DNA of 37,187 nt from an uncultured Chlamydiae bacterium (GCA_950054535.1 CATLPS010000004.1:1-37187); one strand, 5' to 3'; numbered from the stretch's first letter, positions 18,098-26,554 are shown. Numbers and translations: made by a program. Notes: generated by a model not told the origin, from the letters alone.

Positions 18098-19171
18098 TTA
18101 AAAAAGGGCTTCTCCCTCTGCCATTTTTACGGGCCAGCCTTGCTTGGCTAAAAGACGAATTCTTTCAATTTTTGCAGCCAAAGAGGGGCAGATACTAGAA
18201 AGAGGAACCAGTTTATTTTCTTTTTTAATCAAAGGGTCGATGGCGCGGCACTTAAAAGGAATAACCATTTGCGCTTTTTCAGGCGAGACAATCTCAAAAA
18301 GATGAAAAGGCTGCGTTACTTTATCCATTAATTTTTTGATCGACGTTTCTTCGGAAGAGTAAAGTTTTTCCCAAATCTCTTGGTCGTAGCCAAAATGAAA
18401 ATCATACCAAGAGATCATCTTATGCTCGATAGCCAGTTTTATTGCCTGCGCAAACCAAGCAGAGGTGAGGTAGTTATCGGCGCTTCCCCAGCAGTCCTCT
18501 GTCATGAAAATGGAAAACTCGGTCAATTTTTTAAAAAGCTCTTTATTCGATCCCCACCATGCTCCTTGTGAAAAATGAAGATCGTTATAAAGAAGCAAAA
18601 CCTCTTCCTTTTCAATAAATCCTTGGTAATAAGCGCCTTGAATATTATAGTCAATGCGATCGGCACAAAGAGCTGGCAAAGGTTGCTCTAACATAATAAA
18701 TTTGGGATTTTTAGGGGAAATTTGAGCTACGCTATATCCGTGCTGATGAAGCAGCTTTTCTAGGCCAGAGCAGGCTAGAAAAAGCTCAAAAATTGTTTCG
18801 TGGTAGCTATCCTCTCTATTTTCGCTAGGAAATACCCAGTCACCCACATGGGAAAAAGCGGTGTGCGAAACATCATGCAAAAGGCCAGAAATCTGCTCTT
18901 CTAAAGAAGCTCCATTTTTTCTTAAAATAGCCATTACTCCCAAAGAGTGGTCGTAGCGAAAGTATCTTTCTCGATGAGTTGTGTAAGAAGAGACACCATA
19001 TTGATGAACTTTTTTTAAGCGCTGTAGTGCGGGGCTGTTAATCAAATCAAGTAAGATAGGCTCATCAATTTCCATATCACCATAAAATGTAGAAATAGAT
19101 GCTGCTTGCAGCGAAAGAGAAAAAAAAGAACAGAGTAAAAATAATGTCAAAAACTGTTTGAAACAAAGCAT
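18098..19171 (-). CDS. Exported HD-domain phosphohydrolase (SAMHD1/dNTPase-like)
   Basis: Sec-type signal MLCFKQFLTLFLLCSFFSLSLQAAS; LINSPALQRLKKVHQYGVS, RFDHSLGV-like RYDHSLGVM, HD motif LLHDVSHTAFSHVGDWVF, CADRIDYNIQGAYY. Confidence 0.85.
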   Translation of the reverse strand: MLCFKQFLTLFLLCSFFSLSLQAASISTFYGDMEIDEPILLDLINSPALQRLKKVHQYGVSSYTTHRERYFRYDHSLGVMAILRKNGASLEEQISGLLHDVSHTAFSHVGDWVFPSENREDSYHETIFELFLACSGLEKLLHQHGYSVAQISPKNPKFIMLEQPLPALCADRIDYNIQGAYYQGFIEKEEVLLLYNDLHFSQGAWWGSNKELFKKLTEFSIFMTEDCWGSADNYLTSAWFAQAIKLAIEHKMISWYDFHFGYDQEIWEKLYSSEETSIKKLMDKVTQPFHLFEIVSPEKAQMVIPFKCRAIDPLIKKENKLVPLSSICPSLAAKIERIRLLAKQGWPVKMAEGEALF

Positions 19172-19329
19172 TGGTTTCCTTTTTATTAAAAAAAACTTTA
19201 AATATTTTTAATTTCCTTTTCAAGGTTTTTGTTAAAGATTTTTTTTGTAATAAAAAATCAATGTTTTTTAATTAAAAAAAAGCGATAATTTTTTTTTGTT
19301 TTAAAAATATAAAATAAAAGGGTTTTTGT

Positions 19330-20775
19330 TTGATGTTAAAAATAAATACTGAAAATAGTTCATTAATAATTTCCACAGAAGAAAAAAAGAGGGCCGAAGA
19401 CCAAGCCACTATCTTGATTCAAAAAATCGTTAGGGGATTTCTTGCAAATCGGCAATGTGTTAAAACTAGAGAAGAGGTGATTAGCTCTGCCCAATTTGAA
19501 AGTGCTAAAGAGATGATTAAAACTGGTAGCTATCTTTATTTTCCTAGAGCATCTAGTGGAATTACCAAGGTCTATTTTCCTACAGATCTACCCTTTGTGC
19601 TTAAAGCAAGCGGGTTGGATAAAGGCTATGTCCGTATTCAGCAAATGAAACAAGCCTTCAATTATTGCAAACAAAAAAAATTTTCTGCCCTTTTCGTCCC
19701 TCGAGCAATTTTGCACGGTATATTTATTATTGAAGAGCGTATCCCTATCCCAATGGATTGCCACCTTCAACAACAAATTGGACTCTATTTAGAAAATCTC
19801 TCTTTGTTTGAACAAGTTGCTAAAGAATTGGTTTTATTTTTATCTGAAAATCGCCTGTATGACTTAGATAGTGGTAAACAAAGTGATCCTTATGCCTCTA
19901 TTTGCCCTTATCCTCCTTTGCGCTATGATAATGTGACGCTATTTATTGAAGAGAAAAAAGATGGCAGCGCTACTATGGGCAAAATAGCGCTTGTGGATTT
20001 AGAAAAATATTCAAAGCTTTTACGCAAAGTTACCAAACAAGATTTTTTGCGTGGTTGCTACATTGCTTTGCGTTTTTTTCCTCACCATTTTGAGACCATG
20101 TGCGCTGCTTCTCAGGAACTGGGCATAGTTTTAACAGAACAAGAAAAAGAAGGGTTAATGGTAGTGAAAAATCGTATGATTGATTATTTTCACTTGATTT
20201 ATCAAAAACATAAAGATTTTTTAATTGACCGTCAAATTGGATTAGAAAATGCGGCAAGCTTTGCAGAGATTTCTAATTTTCGTCAACAACAGATCAAAGA
20301 TTTAATTAAGCCGCAAGTTTGTGAATGGTTGCAAGCATGTTACGAACGAAGTTTAGCGGAAGTAGAGTGCTTTTTTGATGCCCATTTTTCGCTTTTTTTT
20401 CAAGCAGCAGTTGAGCTCATTGTGTCACACTTAAATAAAGCAGAGTTTGTTCCAACATCTACCCTGCAGCTATTGCAAATGAGAACGATTACCCACCAGA
20501 GTCTTACAATTCCTCTGTTTTCTAGAAAGTTTACTAATGGAAAGATTTGTCATCTTCCTATAGAGGGATCAGAAAAATATTTTAACTTAATCAGATCATC
20601 TTCAGATGCAACTGTTGCTTCTCCCTTTCAATTTGAAAATGTAGAGGAATTCCAAAATTTTGCCAGCTTCATTTTAGAGCAGATTTATATGCAATTCAAA
20701 GAGGGCGGAGAAATTGCAGATTTTCTGCCTAGCGTTGGTGATGAATATCAAAAAAAGTGCTATCTTTTTGTCTAA
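19330..20775 (+). CDS. IQ-motif protein with kinase-like motif remnants; candidate effector
   Basis: N-terminal ATILIQKIVRGFLANRQCV resembles an IQ calmodulin-binding motif; later LPFVLKASG, PPLRYDNVTLF and KIALVDLEKY recall kinase VAIK, D-x4-N and DFG-like motifs. Confidence 0.6.
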   Translation: MMLKINTENSSLIISTEEKKRAEDQATILIQKIVRGFLANRQCVKTREEVISSAQFESAKEMIKTGSYLYFPRASSGITKVYFPTDLPFVLKASGLDKGYVRIQQMKQAFNYCKQKKFSALFVPRAILHGIFIIEERIPIPMDCHLQQQIGLYLENLSLFEQVAKELVLFLSENRLYDLDSGKQSDPYASICPYPPLRYDNVTLFIEEKKDGSATMGKIALVDLEKYSKLLRKVTKQDFLRGCYIALRFFPHHFETMCAASQELGIVLTEQEKEGLMVVKNRMIDYFHLIYQKHKDFLIDRQIGLENAASFAEISNFRQQQIKDLIKPQVCEWLQACYERSLAEVECFFDAHFSLFFQAAVELIVSHLNKAEFVPTSTLQLLQMRTITHQSLTIPLFSRKFTNGKICHLPIEGSEKYFNLIRSSSDATVASPFQFENVEEFQNFASFILEQIYMQFKEGGEIADFLPSVGDEYQKKCYLFV

Positions 20776-20803
20776 AAAAGGCAACGCTTATTAACTAAAA
20801 AGG

Positions 20804-20840
20804 AAGCTAAAGCCCTGATTGATCAGTGCGCCTTTAGCTT
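20804..20840. terminator. Stem-loop just after the IQ-motif gene
   Basis: AAGCTAAAG (20804-20812) / CTTTAGCTT (20832-20840); 29 bp after the stop codon. Confidence 0.4.
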
Positions 20841-20896
20841 TCATCCAAGGCTTAATTTTTTCGCTTTAGCAGCAGCATAATTAATCCCTTCTTTAA

Positions 20897-20932
20897 TTTT
20901 GGAATAGGTGAGTTTAATTGCCTATTCCAAAA
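20897..20932. repeat. Perfect 12-bp inverted repeat in convergent intergenic region
   Basis: TTTTGGAATAGG (20897-20908) / CCTATTCCAAAA (20921-20932), 12-nt loop. Confidence 0.85.
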
Positions 20933-20993
20933 AATTAACTCTTTTTTGGTTGGATCTTTATGTCTGGTTAATATTTTTTTTGTCTAATAGATA

Positions 20994-21114
20994 TTTCATC
21001 AACGCAGTGCGCATTTAATAAAAAAGACTCTTAATAATAATCGGCTTTTTTTAAGTTCTTTAATCATAATCAAACACTTAAAATAGCCAAAAATTTTTGC
21101 ACTGGTTGATGAAA
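20994..21114. repeat. Long-spaced inverted repeat
   Basis: TTTCATCAACGCAGTGC (20994-21010) and GCACTGGTTGATGAAA (21099-21114), reverse complementary apart from one indel; encloses ~88 bp. Confidence 0.75.
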
Positions 21115-21169
21115 GATAAAAAATCATCGCACTTCTTTTTAGTTTTTCAATGGGCTTAAATAAAAAAAT

Positions 21170-23878
21170 TTAGCTCAATAGCTCGTACAGATCTTGCGCA
21201 GAGAAGCTAGTGGCAGAAGAGCTCTCTTCAAAAAGCTGCTCAATCACTTTTTTCTTAGATTCTTTGAGTTTCATGATTTTTTCCTCAATGCTTTCTTTAA
21301 TGATGAATCGTTTGGCAACCACTACTTTTTCCCTTCCCATGCGATGGGCCCGGTTAATAGCCTGCTCTTCAACTGCCTCATTCCACCAAGGGTCGTAAAG
21401 AATTACCGAGTCGGCAGCGGTTAAATTAAGCCCAACGCCGCCTGCCTTTAAACTAATAAAAAAAAGCATGGGGCCGGCAGCATTTTGAAATTTATCGACC
21501 TCTTTTTCTCTTTCTTTAGTCTGGCCATCTAAATAGCAGTAGGGCCAGCCATTTGCATCAGCCTCTTTTTTCATGAGCTGCAGCATTTGAGAAAATTGAC
21601 TATAAATGAGCGCTTTTCCTCCTTCGGCAACAATTGTCTCTAAATCTTTTTGCAGCGCTTCCATTTTTAAAGAGCGCGCAGGCTGGCCTGTCTGTAAAGA
21701 AGAGAGAAGGAGGGGATGACAGCAAATTTGACGCAACCTTAAAATTGCTTCAAAAATTTCGATGCGATGTTTGCTAGCTCCTTCTAACGAAACTTTTTGT
21801 AAAAGATTTTTTTGATAGCTGGCTAAAAAATCGTCATATAATGCGCGCTGTGTCTCGTCCATCTCTATAAAAATTAGTTGGTCGATGCGTTTAGGCAGTT
21901 CCGTTAATACCTCCTGTTTAGTACGTCTTAAAATAAAAGGCGCAACCTTTTTTTTGATAGCTTTTAAGTGGCGAGAGTCTAAAAGTCCTGCTTCCACCTC
22001 TTTTTGAAAGGTCTCTAACTCTCCTAAAAGGCCGGGAATTAAAAAACGAAAGTGAGACCAAAGCTCGCTGGCATGGTTTTCTATGGGAGTACCGGTCATA
22101 CAAAGCCGCATTTTTGCTTGGAATTGGTAAAGAGTTTGAGCGGTGAGGGTTTGAGAGTTCTTGATCTCTTGCGCCTCGTCTAAGATCAGACAATGGTAAG
22201 TTAGCTGACTCAGTAAAGCTGCATCGGCGCGCATAGTGCCATAAGAAGTTAAAATGATAGAGAATTTTGCCAAGTCCAAGAGTCTTTGGCTGCGATTAGG
22301 CCCATGATGGACAATCACCTGAGAACTAGGTAAAAACTTTTCTAGCTCCTTGCGCCAGTTAAAGAGCAGCGAAGTTGGGGCGATAATGAGATGAGGCTCT
22401 TTTTCTTTTAGCTTAGATAAAAGCGCAATCACCTGTACGGTTTTGCCAAGTCCCATATCGTCTGCTAGTATTCCGTGTAGCTCAAAGCGATGCAGAAAAA
22501 AAAGCCAATTCAAACCAACTTGTTGATATCTTCTCAAACTGCCTAGAAAAGTAGAAGAAGGAGGGGCTTCTTCAATGGATGTAAAATCATCGATGCTCTC
22601 TTTTAATTTTTTTAAGCTACAGCTAAGGCTTTTGGCGTCAAACAAAGTGACTAGCTTGCCAATGGTTTCGCGCTGCAGGCAGACTCCTTCTCCCATAATT
22701 TCGCCCTCTTGCGCTAGCTGCTCGAGCAAAGGTGAGTCTAAAGGATCGAGTAGCCCCACTTGATGAGCAGAAAGAGCGACAAACTTATCTCGGCGATTAA
22801 AAGCGCCTACTACTTGGCTAATTTCTGCTTTGAACTCGCCAAAAGAGATAGCCCCTTTTACTTGAATCAAATTCTCTTTTTCGCTAACGGTTAAATTTTG
22901 CTTTTGTTGCCGTATAATTTGGCGGCCCTGATAATCTTGGAGATTCCAACCGATTTCTAAAAGAAAAAGTAGACTTTTAGTAATTAAATGAGTAGGGCAA
23001 TAGTAATAAGAGTTTTGCGTTTGTTTAAGTATAAAGTCTGTTTCTAAAAGGTCTTGTTCCCAATTTTTTTCGCTTTGCAGCTCTCTTTTTATCCACGCTC
23101 CACTTTTGGGCTCTTTTATTTCGGTTTTTAAGTCCTGTAACAATACTTTTACTCCGCTGCCATAGTCCATCCAAAGATTGGCGAAGGCGCCTAAACGATC
23201 TTGTAAAACCAAAATAGGTAAAGGAGATTGCTTTTGGTTTAAACTCGCCAGCGCCTCATCTTCTATCCTCAGGCGGGGGCCCTCTTCCTCTTCTTCGACC
23301 TGTTTTAAAAAGGCGTTTATTTCTGCCCCTTGTAAAAGCCACTCATTTGAATAATAAGCTTTTTTCAGCTCTTTCCAAGCAACTTTAGTATCAATTCTTT
23401 TTAGAGCAATCCCGGTAATAAACCAGGCAAAACGCCCAGGTCCAATTGCATCGCACTTTGTTAAAGCAATTTCTTTGTTTTGCCACTTCAATTTTGCTGT
23501 TAGGCTCAATGCTTGACTTTGCGTAATTTCTCCTTGATAATAGAGCTCTACAGGAGTGTAAAGATCCACCACTAGTTGTTTATTATTAAAATAGAGTCTT
23601 TGCGTTTCGGCCAGCTTTTCAATGATAGCAAGCGCTTGAGCCTTAGAGATATGAATTAAGTGGATGGGCATTGATTCAAGATGAGGCGTGCGCCCACTTA
23701 CTTTTTGTTGATAAAGGCCCTCTTCTTTTAAAAGAAGTTTCAACAACGCTTGATCAGCTATGTGGAGGCCCTTTGCGCGCCATTGAGCGAGCGTTAGACC
23801 GCAAAGCGGAAGGGCAATGATTAAATAGTCTTGTTCTGCGGACTGTTTTACGATAGTAAAAGTTAGCGGAGACATCAA
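21170..23878 (-). CDS. SNF2/SWI2-family DEAD-like helicase
   Basis: GILADDMGLGKTVQVIALLS (motif I), LILDEAQEIKN (II), RLCMTGTPIENHASELWS (III), FFISLKAGGVGLNLTAADSVILYDPWWNEAVEEQAINRAHRMGR (V/VI). Confidence 0.96.
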   Translation of the reverse strand: MMSPLTFTIVKQSAEQDYLIIALPLCGLTLAQWRAKGLHIADQALLKLLLKEEGLYQQKVSGRTPHLESMPIHLIHISKAQALAIIEKLAETQRLYFNNKQLVVDLYTPVELYYQGEITQSQALSLTAKLKWQNKEIALTKCDAIGPGRFAWFITGIALKRIDTKVAWKELKKAYYSNEWLLQGAEINAFLKQVEEEEEGPRLRIEDEALASLNQKQSPLPILVLQDRLGAFANLWMDYGSGVKVLLQDLKTEIKEPKSGAWIKRELQSEKNWEQDLLETDFILKQTQNSYYYCPTHLITKSLLFLLEIGWNLQDYQGRQIIRQQKQNLTVSEKENLIQVKGAISFGEFKAEISQVVGAFNRRDKFVALSAHQVGLLDPLDSPLLEQLAQEGEIMGEGVCLQRETIGKLVTLFDAKSLSCSLKKLKESIDDFTSIEEAPPSSTFLGSLRRYQQVGLNWLFFLHRFELHGILADDMGLGKTVQVIALLSKLKEKEPHLIIAPTSLLFNWRKELEKFLPSSQVIVHHGPNRSQRLLDLAKFSIILTSYGTMRADAALLSQLTYHCLILDEAQEIKNSQTLTAQTLYQFQAKMRLCMTGTPIENHASELWSHFRFLIPGLLGELETFQKEVEAGLLDSRHLKAIKKKVAPFILRRTKQEVLTELPKRIDQLIFIEMDETQRALYDDFLASYQKNLLQKVSLEGASKHRIEIFEAILRLRQICCHPLLLSSLQTGQPARSLKMEALQKDLETIVAEGGKALIYSQFSQMLQLMKKEADANGWPYCYLDGQTKEREKEVDKFQNAAGPMLFFISLKAGGVGLNLTAADSVILYDPWWNEAVEEQAINRAHRMGREKVVVAKRFIIKESIEEKIMKLKESKKKVIEQLFEESSSATSFSAQDLYELLS

Positions 23879-23927
23879 AAAAACTCCTTTTTATTATTAG
23901 CCAACCATTAAATAGGATTAAAAGCGC

Positions 23928-24752
23928 ATGAGCAAGCTAAAACTATGGCAAAAAGAGTGGGAGGAAGCAGAGGCAGAGTGGGAAACGCAGCGCCAGTGCG
24001 CTGCAAAAAAACGTCCTATCCAATCGCTAAAAGTTTTACCAAAAATGGCAGGAATAACAGCGGAAACGGCTAAGTATTTAAAATGGAAAAGTTTATGGTG
24101 GATAATCACAAAAGACCATCAAGGAGAGATAAAACGGGGAATAAAAAAACGCCCTTTTTTCTATTTAAAAGAGCTCGTTCATTCTTTATTAAAAAAACAG
24201 TCTTTTGAGCGCGAGGGAGACTTTTTTTTCTATGGGGTAAGCAATTTAAAAGAGTTCGAGCAGCAACTGCAAAATCCGGCAGCCATTTTAGTTTTAGGTT
24301 TCTCTTATTGTCATAAACCATTTGAATGTCCCTCAGGGCGCTTTAACGACCAGTGTCAAAATGCTCCTGACCATTTTGCCTGCCAACAATGTTTTATTGG
24401 TAAATCTTTACAAGCCTCTAAAGCCGGTAATGTGATTCCTTTGCTTATTCCTACGGTTCACTACATCGGTGGCAAAATTTTTGATGTAGTTCATCGCTAT
24501 CCCGATCGGCCTATTCTCTTTATCATCACTGCTTGCGAAATGACGCTGAAGATGTTTGGCGACCTAGGAAACATGGTGAAAATTAAAGGTATTGGCGTGC
24601 GTTTAGATGGCCGTATTTGTAATACAATGCAGGCATTTGCCCTTTCTGAAAGAGGAATCAAGCCTGGACTAACCGTTGTATTGCCAGAGACACAAAAGAA
24701 AATTTTACAATTAATTCGGCAGCGAGTAGAAGTAGTTTCCAAGAGTTGCTAA
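23928..24752 (+). CDS. Cys-rich DUF116-like protein
   Basis: CHKPFECPSGRFNDQC...DHFACQQCFIGKSLQ...LIPTVHYIG...PILFIITACEMTLK...GIGVRLDGRICNTMQAF; layout recalls DUF116. Confidence 0.6.
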   Translation: MSKLKLWQKEWEEAEAEWETQRQCAAKKRPIQSLKVLPKMAGITAETAKYLKWKSLWWIITKDHQGEIKRGIKKRPFFYLKELVHSLLKKQSFEREGDFFFYGVSNLKEFEQQLQNPAAILVLGFSYCHKPFECPSGRFNDQCQNAPDHFACQQCFIGKSLQASKAGNVIPLLIPTVHYIGGKIFDVVHRYPDRPILFIITACEMTLKMFGDLGNMVKIKGIGVRLDGRICNTMQAFALSERGIKPGLTVVLPETQKKILQLIRQRVEVVSKSC

Positions 24753-24813
24753 GCGTCTAAGCCTTAAAAAAATTTTAATAAAAGCGCATTTGCATGAAAA
24801 AAAGAGAAAAAAG

Positions 24814-25119
24814 ATGAATCCTTGTTTTGTTTGCAAATCGCCTTGTTCAACCAGTATTGTCGTAGAGCCTTTGTTTGAACTAGAAAGTAAGCAAAATGAC
24901 TCTGTGAAACTTCGTTGTGACTGCATCTACCATCGCTTTTGTTTGCAGTCTATTATTCAAAGTCAGCTGCAAGGATCGCAAGCTCCCACATGCCTGCAAT
25001 GTAGACGTTATGTGGAACTCAAGCAGCCTTCCGTGCAACCTCCCTCTGAAGAAACGCAATATTTTTTTGACCTGCATTTTTTGCTTCCCTTTTTCTTTGA
25101 ATGGGCGCTCAAGCCTTAA
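24814..25119 (+). CDS. Small RING-finger-like protein (candidate eukaryotic-like effector)
   Basis: ORF track starts at TTG 24790; ATG at 24814 is the more likely start. MNPCFVC...LRCDCIYHRFCLQSIIQ...APTCLQCRRYV fits C-x2-C ... C-x-C-x2-H-x2-C ... C-x2-C. Confidence 0.6.
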   Translation: MNPCFVCKSPCSTSIVVEPLFELESKQNDSVKLRCDCIYHRFCLQSIIQSQLQGSQAPTCLQCRRYVELKQPSVQPPSEETQYFFDLHFLLPFFFEWALKP

Positions 25120-26077
25120 AGTAGTGATGTCCTTTGCGAAAGGGTTTGTGAGGGTTTTGATGATGATAAGGGCGCACGCGCGGCGCTTCTTTACAGCTTT
25201 GGCTACAACAACCGAGATGTTTTTCTAAACAGCTTGGGCAGCAAAGAAAAAGGTGGTTACAATCCATATTAGCACAGTTATAGTAGCTTTCGCTAGGCGA
25301 GTCGCAAGCATGACACTTGCCAATTACTTCGGTAGGTTCATCACAAATAGGCACGGTTAAACGATCATCAAATACAAAAACTTTACCAAGCCAATGTTCC
25401 TTTCCCTGTTTAAGGCCATAATTAATAATGCCCCCATCGAGTTGGTAAATTTTTTCAAAACCGCCTTTTTTCAACAAAGAAGAGTAAAGCTCGCAGCGAA
25501 TGCCTCCGGTACAATACATCATTACCGCTTTTTTCTTTGGATCTACGCGCTTTTTTAGCTGCTCAGCATATTCTTTAAAATCGCGAAAGGTCTGGCAAGG
25601 AGGACATTCTGCTTGTTGAAAGCGGCCTACCTTCCACTCATATTCATTTCTAACATCTAGTACAAGCGGATCTGCATCGCTTTCTAGCATCTCTTTCCAT
25701 TCTTTTGGCGATAGATGGTCACCGCTTTCTTTTAAATCGACCTCTTCATCTAAGGCGACGAGTTGTTTGCGGTACTTGATGGTCTTTTTGGGAAAGACAT
25801 TTTCATGGTGAGTGTGAATTTTAAAATAAAGATCTTCGAAAAGAGGATTGGCATGCATCCATTTCATATATTCTTCGGCATCTTCTTTCGATCCGCTCAT
25901 TTGCCCGTTGATACCATTTTCTGAAATATAGATCCGCGAAGTTAAATTACGTGTCTTAAAAAATCTTTTATGATCGGCAATGAAGCGGGGTGGATTCTCA
26001 ATGCAAACAAATCGGTAAAAGGCCAATACAAAAAAAAGGGGAGAAGATGCATCTATCACAGCAGTACTCTTTTGCAA
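25109..26077 (-). CDS. trhO: tRNA uridine(34) hydroxylase TrhO (rhodanese-domain, YceA family) with Cys/His-rich C-terminus
   Basis: RIYISENGINGQMSG, KTIKYRKQLVAL, DVRNEYEWKVGRF, active-site loop MMYCTGGIRCE, QLDGGIINYG. Confidence 0.92.
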   Translation of the reverse strand: MQKSTAVIDASSPLFFVLAFYRFVCIENPPRFIADHKRFFKTRNLTSRIYISENGINGQMSGSKEDAEEYMKWMHANPLFEDLYFKIHTHHENVFPKKTIKYRKQLVALDEEVDLKESGDHLSPKEWKEMLESDADPLVLDVRNEYEWKVGRFQQAECPPCQTFRDFKEYAEQLKKRVDPKKKAVMMYCTGGIRCELYSSLLKKGGFEKIYQLDGGIINYGLKQGKEHWLGKVFVFDDRLTVPICDEPTEVIGKCHACDSPSESYYNCANMDCNHLFLCCPSCLEKHLGCCSQSCKEAPRVRPYHHQNPHKPFRKGHHYFKA

Positions 26078-26216
26078 AAATAAATAAAATTAGAAAATTA
26101 AATAGTTTTGATTATAAAGAAAAAAGGTTTTTTGAACAAAAACTTTTGCCTGGTAAAAAAAAGAGCAAGCAGGAATAATAAGATTTAAAATAATTACTTA
26201 TATTGGAGAGGATAAG

Positions 26217-26546
26217 ATGGCAGAAAAAGAAAATCTATTGCATTTAGATGATAACAACTTTTCTACAGAGATCGCTTCTGGTCTTGTTTTAGTCGATTTT
26301 TATGCTACTTGGTGCGGGCCTTGCCGTATGCTGACTCCTATTGTAGAGCAGCTGGCGGAAAGCGAAAAAGGGCATGCGAAGATTGCTAAAGTAGATATTG
26401 ATCAAGCGCAAGAGACTACAGCAAATCTACAAATTACTTCTGTCCCTACGCTAATTCTTTTTAAAGAGGGTAAAGAAGTAAAACGCGTAGTAGGCGTAAA
26501 AGACTTTGACTATCTTTCAGAGTTAATTAAAAGCCATAGCGAATAG
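26217..26546 (+). CDS. trxA: Thioredoxin
   Basis: LVDFYATWCGPCRMLTPIVEQLA, VPTLILFKEGKEVKRVVG. Confidence 0.96.
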   Translation: MAEKENLLHLDDNNFSTEIASGLVLVDFYATWCGPCRMLTPIVEQLAESEKGHAKIAKVDIDQAQETTANLQITSVPTLILFKEGKEVKRVVGVKDFDYLSELIKSHSE

Positions 26547-26554
26547 AGCTTAAA

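Noticed and set aside
24106-25077. Minus-strand ORFs (71, 81, 71, 65 aa) and the out-of-frame plus ORF 24917..25228
   Set aside because: They overlap the DUF116-like and RING-like genes, whose Cys patterns are specific, and have no recognisable content of their own.
25990-26178. 61-aa plus-strand ORF upstream of trxA
   Set aside because: Its 5' half is antisense to the start of trhO and the sequence shows no clear RBS or family; trxA has its own RBS nearer its start.
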